Source: Cardiocondyla obscurior (lineage: Eukaryota > Arthropoda > Insecta > Hymenoptera > Formicidae). From it: DNA of 64,000 nt. Positions 39,953 through 52,903 of the stretch are shown in pieces (position 1 is the first letter of the stretch; each line of letters starts with the position of its first letter). The translations under genes and the position numbers were made by a program. The notes under the pieces were generated by a model, which saw nothing but the letters and a program-made list of their open reading frames with translations, had not been told where the DNA came from and did not search any database. The stretch is taken from contig NC_091873.1 in assembly GCF_019399895.1 (NCBI RefSeq), positions 5,259,501 through 5,323,500 on the forward strand, given 5' to 3'.

Positions 39953-40164
39953 GCGCGTAGTGAGCGAGACAAGGAGACAACGCGCGAGCGAGGCAATGCG
40001 ACGACACGCGAGCAAAATGAAGCGACAATGCGCGTTGTCTTTTTGTCTCGCTCGCTACGCGCTACGGTTGCAAATTTTGAAAAATAATAAAGGACTTTAT
40101 GTCTCATTTCGACAAGTCCTACCTATCATTTTAAAAAAGTAATCTTGGTTTGAAACACCTTGTA
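39953..40164. mobile_element. partial MITE related to the GGGTGTCCCA group
   Basis: The right end reads TTGAAACACCTTGTA, a degenerate form of the TGGGACACCCTGTA terminus, followed by TAG. Inside is a GC-rich inverted repeat, 39953-39972 with 40043-40062 (19 of 20 paired), around GCGAG/GCGAC-rich DNA like the core of the other MITEs. The 48 bp before the terminus match the end at 42207-42254. The left terminus was not found, so the element is truncated or its start has decayed. The 60-codon plus-strand frame inside is a chance frame. Confidence 0.6.
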
Positions 40165-40876
40165 TAGTTCTTTTTAATAATACGCTGAGTTATTTACCTC
40201 ACGATTTTTAATATTAAACGACATTGGATGGGAAAATTCCGAGGACCGAAATAGAATCGGCGCGTGTGAACGTTCGATCGTACCGACGCGTTTTCTGCAG
40301 GGGCGCGTTTCGCTCGCCTGCTTTTCTTTCTAATACCGGCGGAGATCCAGGCAGGCGTTATTGAAAATCCGTATGCGAGACGACACGGCGACGGGCGCGA
40401 CGACGTCGCAACAGCTCGTGTGTTTAACCCCCCGACCAAGGACGCGCATACTTTAGCCACCCCTTTTAAGTATTCCTGCAATAGCGCCCGAGGCCATGTG
40501 GCGTGTAACCCCAACGTGAGTTTCGCTGTAGCCAACTAGAAACCGCGCCAATATCTTCGTCGCTGGTCGAAAGTAACAGACACGAGATCGTCGTGCGAAA
40601 GAGAAATTCTTTCTCGAAAGGGCACAACCGGTTTTATCGATATGCGATAACTAATTTCGTAGAAAAGAATTATCTCGCATTCACATAATCTCATTTGCCG
40701 TGGTTATATTATTTAATAAAGTAAAGCAAGCAAAAGAGCCTGGTTATTTATTTGTCTGCTCGTGCTGGCGATCTCGAAAAAGTTCCCTCTTTCTCTTATA
40801 AAAAATTATTTATGTATTTTAATAAAGGCAAATTTCCAAATTCTAAATAAACTAAAATGAAGAAGAATTACCTCTA
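40165..40876. other. non-coding sequence
   Basis: CpG-rich at 40230-40520, with a minus-strand chance frame of 113 codons lacking motifs, then AT-rich. Confidence 0.5.
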
Positions 40877-41100
40877 TTGAGTCGTTCGGAAAGTCATTTC
40901 ATTTTTTTTAATAATTAAAAAATAATAATAATTAAATACAGTAATATAGTAATATAGTATATTGGAATTTTTCACACACAAGCCTTACTATATGAGCTCT
41001 CAAAGCATATAAAAATTATATGGCTTAAGTGTGAAGTTGGGTGCAAAAAAATAATTTTTTAATTATTAAAAAAAACAAAATGACTTTCCAAACGACCCAA
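40877..41100. mobile_element. palindromic mariner-type MITE
   Basis: The ends read TTGAGTCGTTCGGAAAGTCA and, inverted, TTGGGTCGTTTGGAAAGTCA. The first 46 bp from GTCGTT pair at 42 positions with the opposite end. The inner part also folds (TCACACACAAGCC against GGCTTAAGTGTGAAG). The terminal motif resembles that of mariner elements, which insert at TA; a TA precedes the left end at 40875-40876. The right flank is less clear. The element is 224 bp, non-coding and non-autonomous. Confidence 0.85.
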
Positions 41101-42013
41101 ATATTTTGTGTACAGAAAATATAAAGTTGGGAAAGTCTTGCTTGAACGGTATGACTTTTTACGTCATAACAACGAAATGTAAAAATTTATTATTCAATTA
41201 ATACTTCTCGGAGGTAGCTTTGTGAGAACGTTATGTATGAGAAAATGTAATAAAAAATTATTTGTCCAACGTAATTAAAGTGTTAGTAAAAAAAGCTATT
41301 TGCGAGCAGGCATTTAACCAATAATATCGAAAAATCTGGGTACGACACGCGTGTGTATTAGTCGGTGAGTAACGACCTAATATTGTTCGGAAGATGCTGC
41401 GCGTTAATCGCCGGTAATAAAATAATCGATATCGATGCAGCCGCCTATATCATTATTGGCACTTGGTAATAAAGCAGATATTGGAAAAATAGGTTAACGC
41501 GAGGAAGAAACGGTCACCCGCGTCGCGAAGATTGAGATACGTCTTACAGTACAGGCTCCTGGGGACAGGTTAGTTGCGAGAGCGCTGCACGGAATTTCCG
41601 CGTAAACGTTGCGGTACATCGCGCGTGCTCGAGAAATTGATGCCCCCGTGGGAAGGGACAGCACTTCCTCCTAAATAAGGGACTCTCGCGAGGGGTGGGC
41701 CGAAGGGAGGGTGTGGGTAGTCGCGTGAGTTTGGAAATTGTGACCGCAACGCGACCGACGAGAGTGTCCTTGTCACGTGCGACCGGGATCGCTCCTGGGA
41801 TAAGCGCTTTTCTCTTCCGCTTTCTCTATTTTGTGCTGTGCACGCTTCACTTCAGGAACAAGCCGGTACGTTTATTGTCATCCAACGAACGTGAAGTGTC
41901 GCGTCATCGTTCTTGTACAGTGGTTACTACTAAAGATTGGACACGACCTTTTTTGTAAGTTTTGACATATTGTTCATTTTACAACATAATACATCAACAC
42001 GCGTGCACAGTAA
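41101..42013. other. non-coding sequence
   Basis: A CpG-rich part at 41510-41960 contains an acceptor-like CTTCACTTCAG (ending 41853) and a donor-like CCG/GTACGT 10 bp later. This is too short to be a credible exon. No gene recognised. Confidence 0.5.
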
Positions 42014-42065
42014 ATTTTAAACCCAAAAAAAGAAGAAGAATTTTAAACCCAAAAAAAGAAGAATA
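42014..42065. repeat. 26-bp tandem duplication
   Basis: Two copies of ATTTTAAACCCAAAAAAAGA plus six more bases, differing only in the last bases. Confidence 0.9.
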
Positions 42066-42206
42066 AAATAAAATAAAAATTAATTATTGAGAGAGTAACA
42101 GTATATTAAATTTAATTTAATATGATATAAATATTAATCAAATACATTTTTAATGTGGAAAAATGTTTTTATCATATTTGTTTCTTTGAGCAAAATGTCA
42201 AAATTA

Positions 42207-42254
42207 TCCTACCTACCATTTTAAAAAAGTAACCTTGGTTTGGGACAACCTGTA
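42207..42254. mobile_element. terminal fragment of a GGGTGTCCCA-group MITE
   Basis: Ends TTTGGGACAACCTGTA followed by TA. The 48 bp match 40117-40164 with few differences (shared core TCATTTTAAAAAAGTAA, with C for T at one site). The matching left end was not found upstream, so this is a fragment or a diverged element. Confidence 0.65.
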
Positions 42255-43379
42255 TATTTTAAAGTAGCGCGCCGAAGAAATTATCGGCCAATGGCTCTTC
42301 CGCAGAAGTTTTACGCGCGGCGCAACGTAATGATGCTACAATAGTTATAATTTGTTGCTATCTTAATTAAATCTCGAACGCGTGCGCGTGTTATTAAATT
42401 TTTCAGAGAATTTTTTTTTTACGATTAATATTTCAAAGCGTTTTTGAAATCTTGATTAACATCGCCCATTTTGATTTCATTTTATTTCGTTGTAAATTAA
42501 ATTTTGGCCGAAAAAGATAAAAGTACGCTCGCGACGGTGTACAGCGCAGCGGCATGAGAACGTTTGTTTTAATTTAGAATAAAGGGGACAGCGAGAACAG
42601 GCAGAGCCAAGTTAATTCAAGTTAGAAAAGTGTTTGCCATACAAAAATGAAAATAACTGTTTTTGTCCCGCGGTACCATTATAGGATATTCGGTATGCAA
42701 TTTCGCTTTAGATTATTTATATTTCAATTTATTTATTAAACTGTTTGTAACCAAAATTCACGGCGGTTCGCGTAGCTCATTGTACGCCTATCGCCCAGCA
42801 CGTGCCAAATTATGAAATACGACTTGGGAATCCTCCGGTTTATTTGTTCGGCGCGTATAATTTTTCGATGGCGAAATTTAAAGGGCATGGAATATATATT
42901 ATAGAAATATAGTCTTTGAACCTTTTATCTCGAACATCTATAAATATTCAGTTGTACTTGTCGTAGTATAGGTATATATCTCGTACATGAATATTTAACT
43001 ATCACCAGTAAAGAAGCGTCTCAGCGTCATACAGAGCTTTGAACTAGTAAATACATTTTTAGCTATTACTTATGCTTTCAATCATGAGATTTCTCGGAGT
43101 TGATCTGCATGTAATTTAGTTAACGGTCTCATCGCCTCGTATATTTCTGAAGCGGACGGCATGTTTGAAATATTCATCTTTAATCCTTTGCTATCTCCGC
43201 CATTCCCTTTATTTTAGTATTTTCTTTGATATAAAAGAAGAGGCGACTATAAGGGAAATATAACGGTAAAGAGCAAAAAAAAAAAGTAATAAGAAAATCA
43301 ATGTTAAGATAAAGTTTGTTATAGTAAAGTATGGTATATTACTCACCCCTCAGCTAATGCGTAAAGTTACACCCCATCC
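42255..43379. other. non-coding sequence
   Basis: No gene or element recognised. Confidence 0.5.
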
Positions 43380-44560
43380 GACGAGACACAGTTTGGAAGG
43401 ATGGTCGCGCGCGCGCCGTTATACACACTCACACACACGATAAGCTCAGGGAGATGACGGGGGTGGACGAAGACCAGGTAGAGTTCGAGCAAAAGTTAGG
43501 CTGGGTCACGTCAACGCCAGATTATGTCGAAGGCGATCTATCTCTCCCGTGCGCACATCCGCCGAAAAAGATTCTCGTACACGCGAGAAGACATCCGTAC
43601 GCGTGCGAATTACGAACGTCGACTGGAGCATCTAACACCGCCCTATATAATATCCCTTTGAACGTCAGTCAGGGTACATTTGATCGCCAGCGATCGGCGA
43701 CGCGTAGATGACGAACTCGTACAATAGTCTTTTGAAAGAGAACGCGCCAGGAGTTCACGCCGCGATCGACCTCGCGGGGTCAAGTGGACCTTTTTCGCGT
43801 CTCGGCGTTCTCCGCGCTGTCGCGACGATTCCTCCCCAAATGGAAAACGATCCGCCTTTATCGGATTTTTCATCCGCTCGATCGTGCCGTCGTACGTTTA
43901 TGCGGCAGTGAATATTGAGGACGGCTGCGAGCTTCGAGGATAGGTACGAGCACGAAAACGACGAGTCTCGCCGCGTTCTTCCATTTAAACGAGCGATGGT
44001 TTTGGGCTGACAGCTCGAAGCGGCACGCGATTACACGGATTGTGTTATACGTCAACTATTCTGACGAATAATTTATGACTCTGAACAACGTATTGGCAGG
44101 TCTCGATATCTCTCGAATTCGATTCCGATCCTCTTCCCTTCCCCCCCCCCCAAAAAAAACATCGGTGACACAGTTTAAAATCGCGGTATTTATAAAACGC
44201 AGTGATTTAAAATATCGTATGTGGACTCACTTTCACGAGTCATACCTATTAACGCATTCGAAGCACAACGCTCCGGGACGTGCAACGTGGTACGTCTCGC
44301 ATGGCAAGCTGACGTATGCGCACACGCACACAAAGGAGCCGCGAAATCGCGAGAGAGGGTAGCACGCCACCCTGTCCGATGCGCGGTTGGAGTACGACTG
44401 AGCGAGCCGACTCGAGCTCGGCGAGCCGAAAGCCACGAGCCGCGTCACCCAACCGGCGACGACGGACCAATCAGCGCTATCCTCCGCGCGAGCAGTCTGA
44501 TTCTCAATGATTGACCATATGCTCGGCACTATCGCGCGTACTCTCATCGGAATCTCGCAC
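43380..44560. other. CpG-rich stretch with multiple overlapping chance frames
   Basis: High CpG density with frames of 60-104 codons overlapping on both strands. The most protein-like is 43454-43711 plus (85 codons from MTGVDEDQVEFEQKLGWVTS), but it is not recognised. A TATATAA at 43644 lies 23 bp before a TCAGT at 43665-43669, too close for a standard TATA-initiator pair. This could be a promoter-like CpG-dense region; there is no firm evidence. Confidence 0.35.
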
Positions 44561-47500
44561 GTAAATGAATTAAGATTGAATCATAAAGAAGATAATATCT
44601 GAACGAGATAAATGTCCTCCCCCACTTTAACACCCAAAAGAATAAATTTTCACGAACGATCCGATAGAAAAATATGCAGAAAAAAATTATTTACGATATA
44701 TTTAAAATTATACGCACAAGAATTTTATAATTATATTGTTAAAATTGTAAGGCAAGTTTTTTTTTTTTTTTTTCTTTCATCAAAGTTCTATTTACTTCAT
44801 CTAAAAGTCTATTCTATAGCGCGACTTTTCTGTCTTTTAGATTTTTATATATTAATCCGTAAAGGCTCTGATCTGTGATTTTCTATATAAGTATTTTTAT
44901 ATCTCTTTTTTATGTTAAAAAAAAAAACACAACTCGCATGGGTAAGTCAATATCGAGAGTGCCGAATGAAGTATGCCGTGTGATCGCTTAGCCTTTTCGC
45001 TGTGTGTGCGATCGTATTTCACGTTGGCATATTGCCGTACATTCCGAATGACCGACGCGCATATATAAAATATTTTGAGTTGAATTTTAAAATATTACAT
45101 AAGACATCGCAATAATTGATACGTAAATTAAAATATACGTCTCACAAAAAGAAATAAACGCGCAAAGAAAATGGAAAACGATCGTGTTTCGCAAAAGACT
45201 TTCGTTAAAATTTCAATTTAAGAGATATAACATTTTTTTTAAACGTACATCGTATATTACGAGGAGAAAAGATTTGAAATGGTTTTTAGTTTTGTTTTTA
45301 CACAACACCGGGGAAAAATAGAATTGTACAGCGGTGTATATATTTCTTTATATTCTCATTCGTTAATCGAACGCGGAAATAACCGAGAGCGCTGAATGCA
45401 GAAAGACTCAATCGTAATAACACAAATAACTAAATCTATTTCGTAATAATCCGAACAAAAATCGTATAAATATGCTAAATATATATTTTTTTAATATTTA
45501 TGTTCTTATAAGAGAGCATTTGTATGAAGTTGAAGTAAAAGAGTCTCGAGTAGAAGTTGGTACAAAGGATGAAACAGCTGACGGCGATACAGCAGCTGTA
45601 GGGCAAATTTATTCGGTGCATGCAGATGATTTAATTATAATTTTGCTTTAGCGAATGAAAAGTAGAAGTTGTGTAATCTTGGGAAACAATAAATTTTATA
45701 CGAATAAAAAATCTTCCTAGATATAAACGACAGAACGAAACTATTTTAAAATAACATACAAGAAAAAAAAAAAAAAGAAAAAAAAAACCCCCGTAAAAGA
45801 AAACGTAAAAGAAAACGTAATGGTGAATATTTTTTTAATAGATTTATAGAATCAATATCAATAGCTCTTGTTATTACTAAACTTGTATTTATATTTACTT
45901 TTTGTGTGTAAAAATTCAAAAGTATTTTTAGAAATACAAGTTTTTTTTTTGTAGATCCTAATAACCGTGTTATAATTCTAGATTTTAATTAATATTACCT
46001 CTGATAGAAAAGGTTTCAATATATAAAAATATATTATTACATATGTTAATCGTCATAAATATAGTCTAACAAAAGCTTCGAAATTTTAACTACATTTAAA
46101 CTGCACGTGAATCTTTCACTTTATCTAAGCCGCAAATATTATACCAGCTATAGATTTTTTTATGGCGCATAAAGCATACACTCTTTATAACTCATCCCGC
46201 GCGCGCGGCAACGAATATCGTGAAAGGAGCGCAATCTGTGGAAGCTATTTTGATACCTTAAAACGCGGTCGGGAAACCAGATAAGGGATTTTACTGTAGC
46301 CTGACGAACGACAATGTAGCGAGCGAAACGAATCAGGGATTTCTAGATTCAGGAAAGAAACCGATATCACGGCGCAGAGTTTTGCGGACGCTCATGTATA
46401 TGTACATGCGAAAGCGCGCAAAATACGAGATACACCGTGATGAAATTCGAGGTAGGATGCGGCGCGTCTCAACGACGAAAAATACAGTCCAAGGGAAAAA
46501 GAAAACTTTCCATTAGGAACATGGCCGCGTATATGATAACGTCGGTACACGTTTTCTACGTGACGACGAAGGAACGGATTATCGGAATATACGGAAATTT
46601 CTTACGCGGCACGATATATGAAAATGTATCCCCGCGAAAGTCTCTTTGTCATCGATTCATATTCGCTTTTCGATATTCCTATTTTATTTTGTTGAAAGTA
46701 TCTTACGATATAATTTAAGATATCGCAGGGAGATTTAATTCCGTAAAAAAAAAAGAAAAAAAAAACGAGAAGGAGAGAAAAATTATATTGCGTGAAGCGC
46801 GTACCTCTTTTAAAAATAAATAAATATCTGTATCAAACGCGATGAAAGATCGTGTGCAATGATTTATTCGTGATAAATAAAACCATTGTACGTGTGTAAT
46901 TTACAATAATATCGAATCTCGTTTGCTGATTTGCGCATTTGATATTTTATTCCATTTAAACGGAATACGAGGGCCGGGGCATTTGTGACAACATGCTTCA
47001 ACGTTTTTATTTTCCGCGTCGCTAAACCGATAATCTATTTCGAGAAATATATTTCGCACACATCTCGCTCACGACGATCGGATTGATATCGCGAAACACG
47101 CCGTGACGCGTCGTTTATCGTTTTCTACGCAAGTTTTTCCGGGTATAGGTTACGTGAAAAGGTCCGCTTTCCGGGTAAATCTAATATCGTTCTTACCTAC
47201 GTCTTGCGAAAGAATGGAGATACGAAGAGTAACGTGCAGAAAATCGTGGTTTTGAAGATTCATAGAATATCCGAAAAAATTCCTTCACAATTCGCATTCT
47301 ACGTATGCAAACAGCGAGAAAGAATAAGATAGAAGACGAAAAAGAAAAGAAAAAAAAATGAGAAAGAGAGAAAACGAAAGACTATAATAAAATAATTGTA
47401 TCGATATCGTGACTGCATGCGGCAATTATGTTATTGACACGAAATGAAAACCAATATTAACATCTATAATTATATTTGTTAATATTATCGGTACGCGCTA

Positions 47501-48044
47501 CATATCTATCTATTATCTAAATAATAAGTCACGAACTGTTGTTGAACAAGTAACGTTATTATGTATTAATAGATACTCAGCACAATTATTTTGCTACTAA
47601 TTTAGCATAACTCTTTATTTAAAAATTGTAAATAACAAAATATTAATTTGAAAATGTACGTACATATAAATTTTAATTAAAATTATCTAAAACTCTTAAA
47701 AAAATAATTATTTTCAATGAGTTTTAGTACTTTTAAAGGGAAAAGTGCCGTGCTAGATTCGCGAAGTTAGAACGGCCCCCGTAAAATAGTGATATAAATA
47801 GTGATATATAAGAATTGGAAAAAAAAAAGAATTGGGACCATTTATTTCAGAATCAGTTTTAGACCATTTTTTTAAATTCAATTCAATTCAATTAAATAAT
47901 TCTGAATCACTTTTACTTAATTTTCTTACTTTTTATTATGTAGCGCAAATAAATATGTTTATTTTAATTAGTTTTAAGCAAAGTTCTGGTCATTATTAAT
48001 TTTTTTTAACAAAGGGCATATAGCCGGATAAGCATGCTCCCACC
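44561..48044. other. non-coding sequence
   Basis: AT-leaning, with many A/T runs (for example 44760-44774 and 45762-45788). No gene recognised. CpG becomes scarce from about 47640, ahead of the fold-back element. Confidence 0.5.
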
Positions 48045-48163
48045 GAGCTTTCAATCGGCACTGTAAGAGATGAATTTAGTATCAAACAAAATTTAATTCA
48101 AATTTCAACTCTAAATCTCTTACATTTTACGAGTACCTAATAATATAAAAATCCATTTTTTAG

Positions 48164-48200
48164 TTTTTATTTTATTTTATTTATTTATTTATTTATTTTT
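48164..48200. repeat. TTTA microsatellite
   Basis: TTTAT/TTTA repeats inside the left arm of the fold-back element. The right arm lacks a matching tract, so it expanded after the arms formed. Confidence 0.8.
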
Positions 48201-48797
48201 TTTTATAGTAAAAATTAAAATTAATTTATGGCAATACTTACAAGTAAATACTTACGAGTAAAAGCAATAAAATAACGCTTTCGTCATGATCCCCAAATTA
48301 AAACCCGATTTTTAACAAAAAAAAGATAATTTAAATTATTTTTTTAATGGGCATGTGATAATATGCATCCAATTTTTACAGATGTGCTTCTCATGCACCT
48401 CTGTACTCAAGAATTATTTTAATTTTTTTGGTTTAATGTAACATTAAGAAAGAATTTTTAAACTGATTTTTTTTTAATAATTTCATATTTAAACTACTTG
48501 GTGCAATATTTTATTGATTAAAAAAACCAAATGAACATTCAAATACAGAAAATACAATTATAAAACATATTAGCAATTTATATTTCAAATACTTCAAATT
48601 AATCTTCATCACTCTCCTCATTAATTACTACACAGTGCCAAGAAATATTAACAATTCGACTTTAAATATCTGCTGATCTAGCAATTCTTAATAAATATTT
48701 AGTATGTGACAAAAGCAACCAAACCAACTGATACAGTACCAAAGGTACAGTTGTACGCTTACCATTAGCGCAATCATAGCAGTATCAAAAAATTCGG

Positions 48798-48946
48798 CGC
48801 CATGCAGGCCAAAAATGAGGGTTTAGTCGGTAGTGGGCAGCCTCGCGGCATAAGACCCGAGCCCGACATAACTCTTTCCTTTCCCCAGGAGAGAAGGTAT
48901 GCGTAAAGGCATTCCCTCACTATAAAAAAAAAAAGAAAAAAAAAAA
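48798..48946 (+). mobile_element. A-tailed retroposon insertion (5'-truncated LINE or SINE)
   Basis: A 149-bp CpG-bearing segment ends in a long A-rich tail (from about 48923) and is flanked by a near-identical 17-bp direct repeat: AGTATCAAAAAATTCGG at 48781-48797 and AGTATCGAGAAATTCGG at 48947-48963 (15 of 17). That is the target-site duplication of target-primed reverse transcription. The body contains GGTTTAGTCGGTAGTGGG and, later, CCCGAGCCCGACATAAC, which could pair as a 3' stem. The style recalls 3' ends of insect non-LTR retrotransposons, but the family is not identified. It sits in the spacer of the fold-back element, so it is the younger insertion. Confidence 0.75.
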
Positions 48947-49662
48947 AGTATCGAGAAATTCGGTTCATTCCATCATTGTCAGAATGATATTCAAGCTTCA
49001 ATGAAGCAGCGAAATGTTTTCGCATTAATATGCCGAAATCTCACTTGCTTTTATTCCAAGTTGGTTGTCATACCTATCATACATGTCATATGCAGCAGGG
49101 ATTATTATATTATTTGTCACAGCTAGATATTTATCAAAAATTGTAAGATCAGCAAAAATATTAATTCGCATTTCTAATAATACCGAGTCACTGTGTAGTG
49201 ATCAATGAGAACAGCGATGAAGATAAATTTAAAATATTTTGCTAATACGTTTTATAACAAATATAGTATTTTCTGTATCTAAAAATTTATTTCTTTTTTT
49301 TTTATTAATTAAATATAGTACAAATAGTTAAAATATAAAATTATTTTTAAAAAATCAGTTTTTAATTTTTGTTATAAATTTTTTTTATGTTGCATCAAAC
49401 AAAAAAATTTTTTTTTATTTCTAAGTACAAAAATGTATAATCATGATAAAAGTGTTCTTTTTTATTGCTTTTAGTTGTAAACATTTGAAATAAAATTGCC
49501 ATTAATTAATTTCAAATTTCACTATTAAAAAAATTAATGAAACAAAGTAATAAATTTTTTTTAATTACTGGTAAAATTATTTTTAAGATTAAGACAGAAA
49601 TGTTGATGAAATTATTTTTATTTGGTACTAAATTCATCTATGCAGTACCGATTAAAAACTCT

Positions 49663-52600
49663 AAAATTCTAAACCATTTTTATTTAATTTAAGAAAAAAA
49701 AATTTTTTACCCGAAACCAAATTTTATTAAATTTAAAAATAAAGTCGGACCATTGAAATAAAAGGTATACATATAATACAATTAATATGAAATTATCATT
49801 GAGTGCCGACAAAAAAGCAATCAAAGATATAGATACAATTTATTTCTTTCGAAAGTAGATGATAATCATCAAAAATTTTGTTTAATGCAGTGACATCGAA
49901 ATTATTTAGAAACTGTCGATACCAAAGATGCACATAATTGCAGGGCTTTAACAGCGGACTCTAACTACTACTTGTTCTTTCCTTATCGTATCCCTATCCG
50001 GCTCGATGTTTGGCAATTATTTCTGTCTATAATTACTCAATTTTTTTTTAAAAAACAAATTGATATACGATAAAGTTAAGTGATACAACGCGAGCAAGGA
50101 AATAGTAAATGCCAACGCCTATGTACAATTACGAATACACATATCTACATATGGTTTTCGTATACACACTGTGCAGTGCATGCACACGAGTGCACACGTG
50201 AGGTTCGAAGAGTAGGAATCGACGGCCCTGTCAACATACGAGCAGTTCGCCTCGTTGATTAGCTGCTCGCTTGTAGGTACGCCGCTTTTGCTTGCTTGCC
50301 TCACCCGAATCCAATACACCGCAATTAATTTCAACACGTTACGTAATCATATAAGTATGAATTTTTTTTTGTAGACTTATTCAGAAAGTAACTTTTAAAA
50401 ATTGTTAATAAACGCCTCTATTTTCCCATATTATTTTCTACAGACTCTTACGTATTTTCTACGTAAGAGAAATTTATTTTCAAGTTTCGAGTAAATTAAA
50501 TCTTTGATATACCTATCACGATTTAAGAATATTTTTTCAGTATGCAAAAGCATTTTTTTTTCTTATTTTGCGCATATAATTTATAGGAATCTATCTATTG
50601 AATCATCGAGTAATTAACGCGATATGAGTTGATATTACGCGAAATGCTCATTGTGCGGAATGCATTTGTATGTAAGACCGCATATAACGATTGAACGATA
50701 TTATTGGTACATTGAATTTCGATTATCTCGTTTCTCGATACCAACTACATCTTAATCGAATTCGCATAACGTATTCGTTAGTCTAACTTGGCGTATATAC
50801 CGCGACTCGATATCGGGCCTCGCCAATGATTGGTTCACTTGGAAGTGGAAACTGAGCCACGGGTAAATCCATGCGCGATGGTTAAACCGGGTCGAATAGT
50901 AGTAGTACCCTATAATCGAAACGTTATAGCCCATGCGCGGGATCATGTTATATGATCGCCTCCATTAACATACATATATACTTCTACGCAATGTGTGGGT
51001 GATTTTGCGAACGTGTATCGTGCCGCGAATGCTTCCGCGATCATAGGTGCATGCCATTCCACGCAGCGGTCGGCGCCGTTTTTGGCTGATAAAAGGGAGT
51101 TCATAGAACATGGGGACTCATCAGGATGTCCGAATATCTCGTCTGGCTATATCGACATTCCACGCGTCTGTGTATCAAAATCGATTCACCGAAAGGATCA
51201 AAGGAGATCCATGCAAATGCGTTATTATGCGAGACGCTCTGGTAACCAGAAATTGATAAATATGCGACAGCAGGATGCCGCATACTAATCAATTTTGCTG
51301 CATGTATTTGCAAGTATTATATCATGTGACTATGTGAGAAATTTATATAATTGAACAATATAAAATAAAATAAAATAAAAAAAGTAATTTTACTCATTTC
51401 TACCTTTATATAAACTTTTTTTTATTACTTTAAATTTTTATTTTAAATTATTATTGAAAATATTTGAACGTTGACAATTATATGAGATAACGAGATAAGA
51501 ATCGATTTATATTTTATGACTTAAATATAAAAAAAAAATATAATAAACGTCTAATATTCGCGTAAACGATATCCCGAATTTTCAATATTATTCAGACAAA
51601 GTTAATTGGGATTCTGCAACGACGGGAAGTGCTAGAAGGCTAGTCGTCGAGCGTGTGTCGCATCAGGAAGGGTATGCGCCAGGAATACAGTAATTATGAT
51701 TCTCGGACGCATCGCATTCAGAGGGAAATGAACTTCGCGCCTGGACACGCGACTTCATTAACGAATGGCCATGCTGAACGGATCTAAACGCACTAACTCC
51801 TTGATTCAGAATTCCCAGTTGTCTCCACGGGAAAAAGGGGTCAAGAACCATGATTAATTGCTCGCCGTCTGATAACTAATTACGACGACCGACCAAGACG
51901 CCATTCAATGTCTTTACTTTTCTACGTTTTCTTCCCGCGATTTATTAGACTAATTACCGTCACACGATGTTGCCGTAGCCAAATCATTTGGAACACGAGT
52001 TCGGAATTCATTTTCGGTGAAATGTACATTAATTTGTTTTAATTAGGTGAGATTGCACGGAGAAAATTAATTTGAAATAAATTTACTTGATACAATGCTC
52101 ATTGGAAAGTTCTTTTAAATCAATTATTCTAACGTTTTCATCGAGAAGTAAATTTGTGCAACGAAATAAAGAATGCGTGTCGCAAAAAAGAGATTAAATA
52201 AAAAAAAATTATTTAAAAAAATTATTTAAAAAAATCAGAATTGTTGTATTTTTTTTTTATCGGTATAATGATGTAAAATTGTCACGTTCTTTACTTTGTA
52301 TTCAAATCAATATCATTGAATACCGGCGGCATACGCGATCACCTGAGTATAGCAGAAGGGCACGCGATAGGCGCCCAGGGCAAAGGGCTGCTCTTCTTGA
52401 AATATTTATGCGTTTGCCACGGAAAGCGTAAATATTGTATGGGCCTCGATACCGTTGGATACGATAGGATATACGTTCCGGCGAAAGGGAGGATCGAGAA
52501 CACAGGCGGCAGCTCTCCCCTTTCGACTGAATCAATTTTCCTTATTTATCACCGGCAATTGTTTTTCGATATCGCTCCCTACGGTGAACATCGGGACATT

Positions 52601-52696
52601 TGGCTTACGGCGCGCGCGCCCTGAACATCGTTGTCCATCATAGATATTAAAAATATATCGAAATGAAATGGTGGTTCTTTTACAACATACGATTTT
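49663..52696. other. non-coding sequence
   Basis: No gene recognised. An AAAAT pentamer repeat lies at about 51359-51383. Frames at 50995-51288 and 52316-52624 have no known motif and overlap frames on the other strand. Confidence 0.5.
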
Positions 52697-52903
52697 AAGG
52701 AAAAACGTATTCGGCGCAAAATAATTATTAAAATCTTTAAAAAAAAAAAAATAAAAATACAAATTTATAAAATAATAAGAACTTAATCGACATTTATTCT
52801 CGCGGCATAATATTGCCAAGGGAGAGAACAAAAGTTTATGACCGTATATTAATAATTTTCTCTAGAGCTGATGTTATTTCAGCAAATAATCAATACTTTA
52901 TTT
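52697..52903 (+). repeat. permuted repeat, copy A
   Basis: Two joined parts: 52697-52829 (starts AAGGAAAAACGTATTCGGCG, ends CGCGGCATAATATTGCCAAG plus GGAGAGAAC) and 52829-52903 (AAAAGTTTATGACCGTATAT to CAATACTTTATTT). Both parts occur in copy B at 55391-55660 but in the opposite order, same orientation. The end-to-start junction in copy A is what a head-to-tail tandem of one roughly 210-bp monomer would show. Confidence 0.8.

Larger units (their letters stand above)
48045..49662. mobile_element. large fold-back element with arms over 500 bp
   Basis: Reading 48045-48720 forwards and 49662-49115 backwards gives the same series of blocks in order: ATCGG.ACTG..GAGATGAATTTAG; a TTATGGCAAT block; AAAAGCAATAAA followed by TCATGAT; GGTTTAATG.AACAT; ACTGATTTTTT; ATACAGAAAATAC; TTATAAAAC.TATTAGCAA. 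At 48602-48637 against 49189-49224, 31 of 36 positions pair. The arms differ by indels, so it is old. CpG is rare inside it, unlike its surroundings. No coding frame was recognised. The family is unknown; exact termini and target duplication were not found. Confidence 0.75.

Noticed and set aside
43644..43669. TATATAA and TCAGT as a core promoter
   Set aside because: The spacing of about 23 bp is too short for a TATA-initiator pair.
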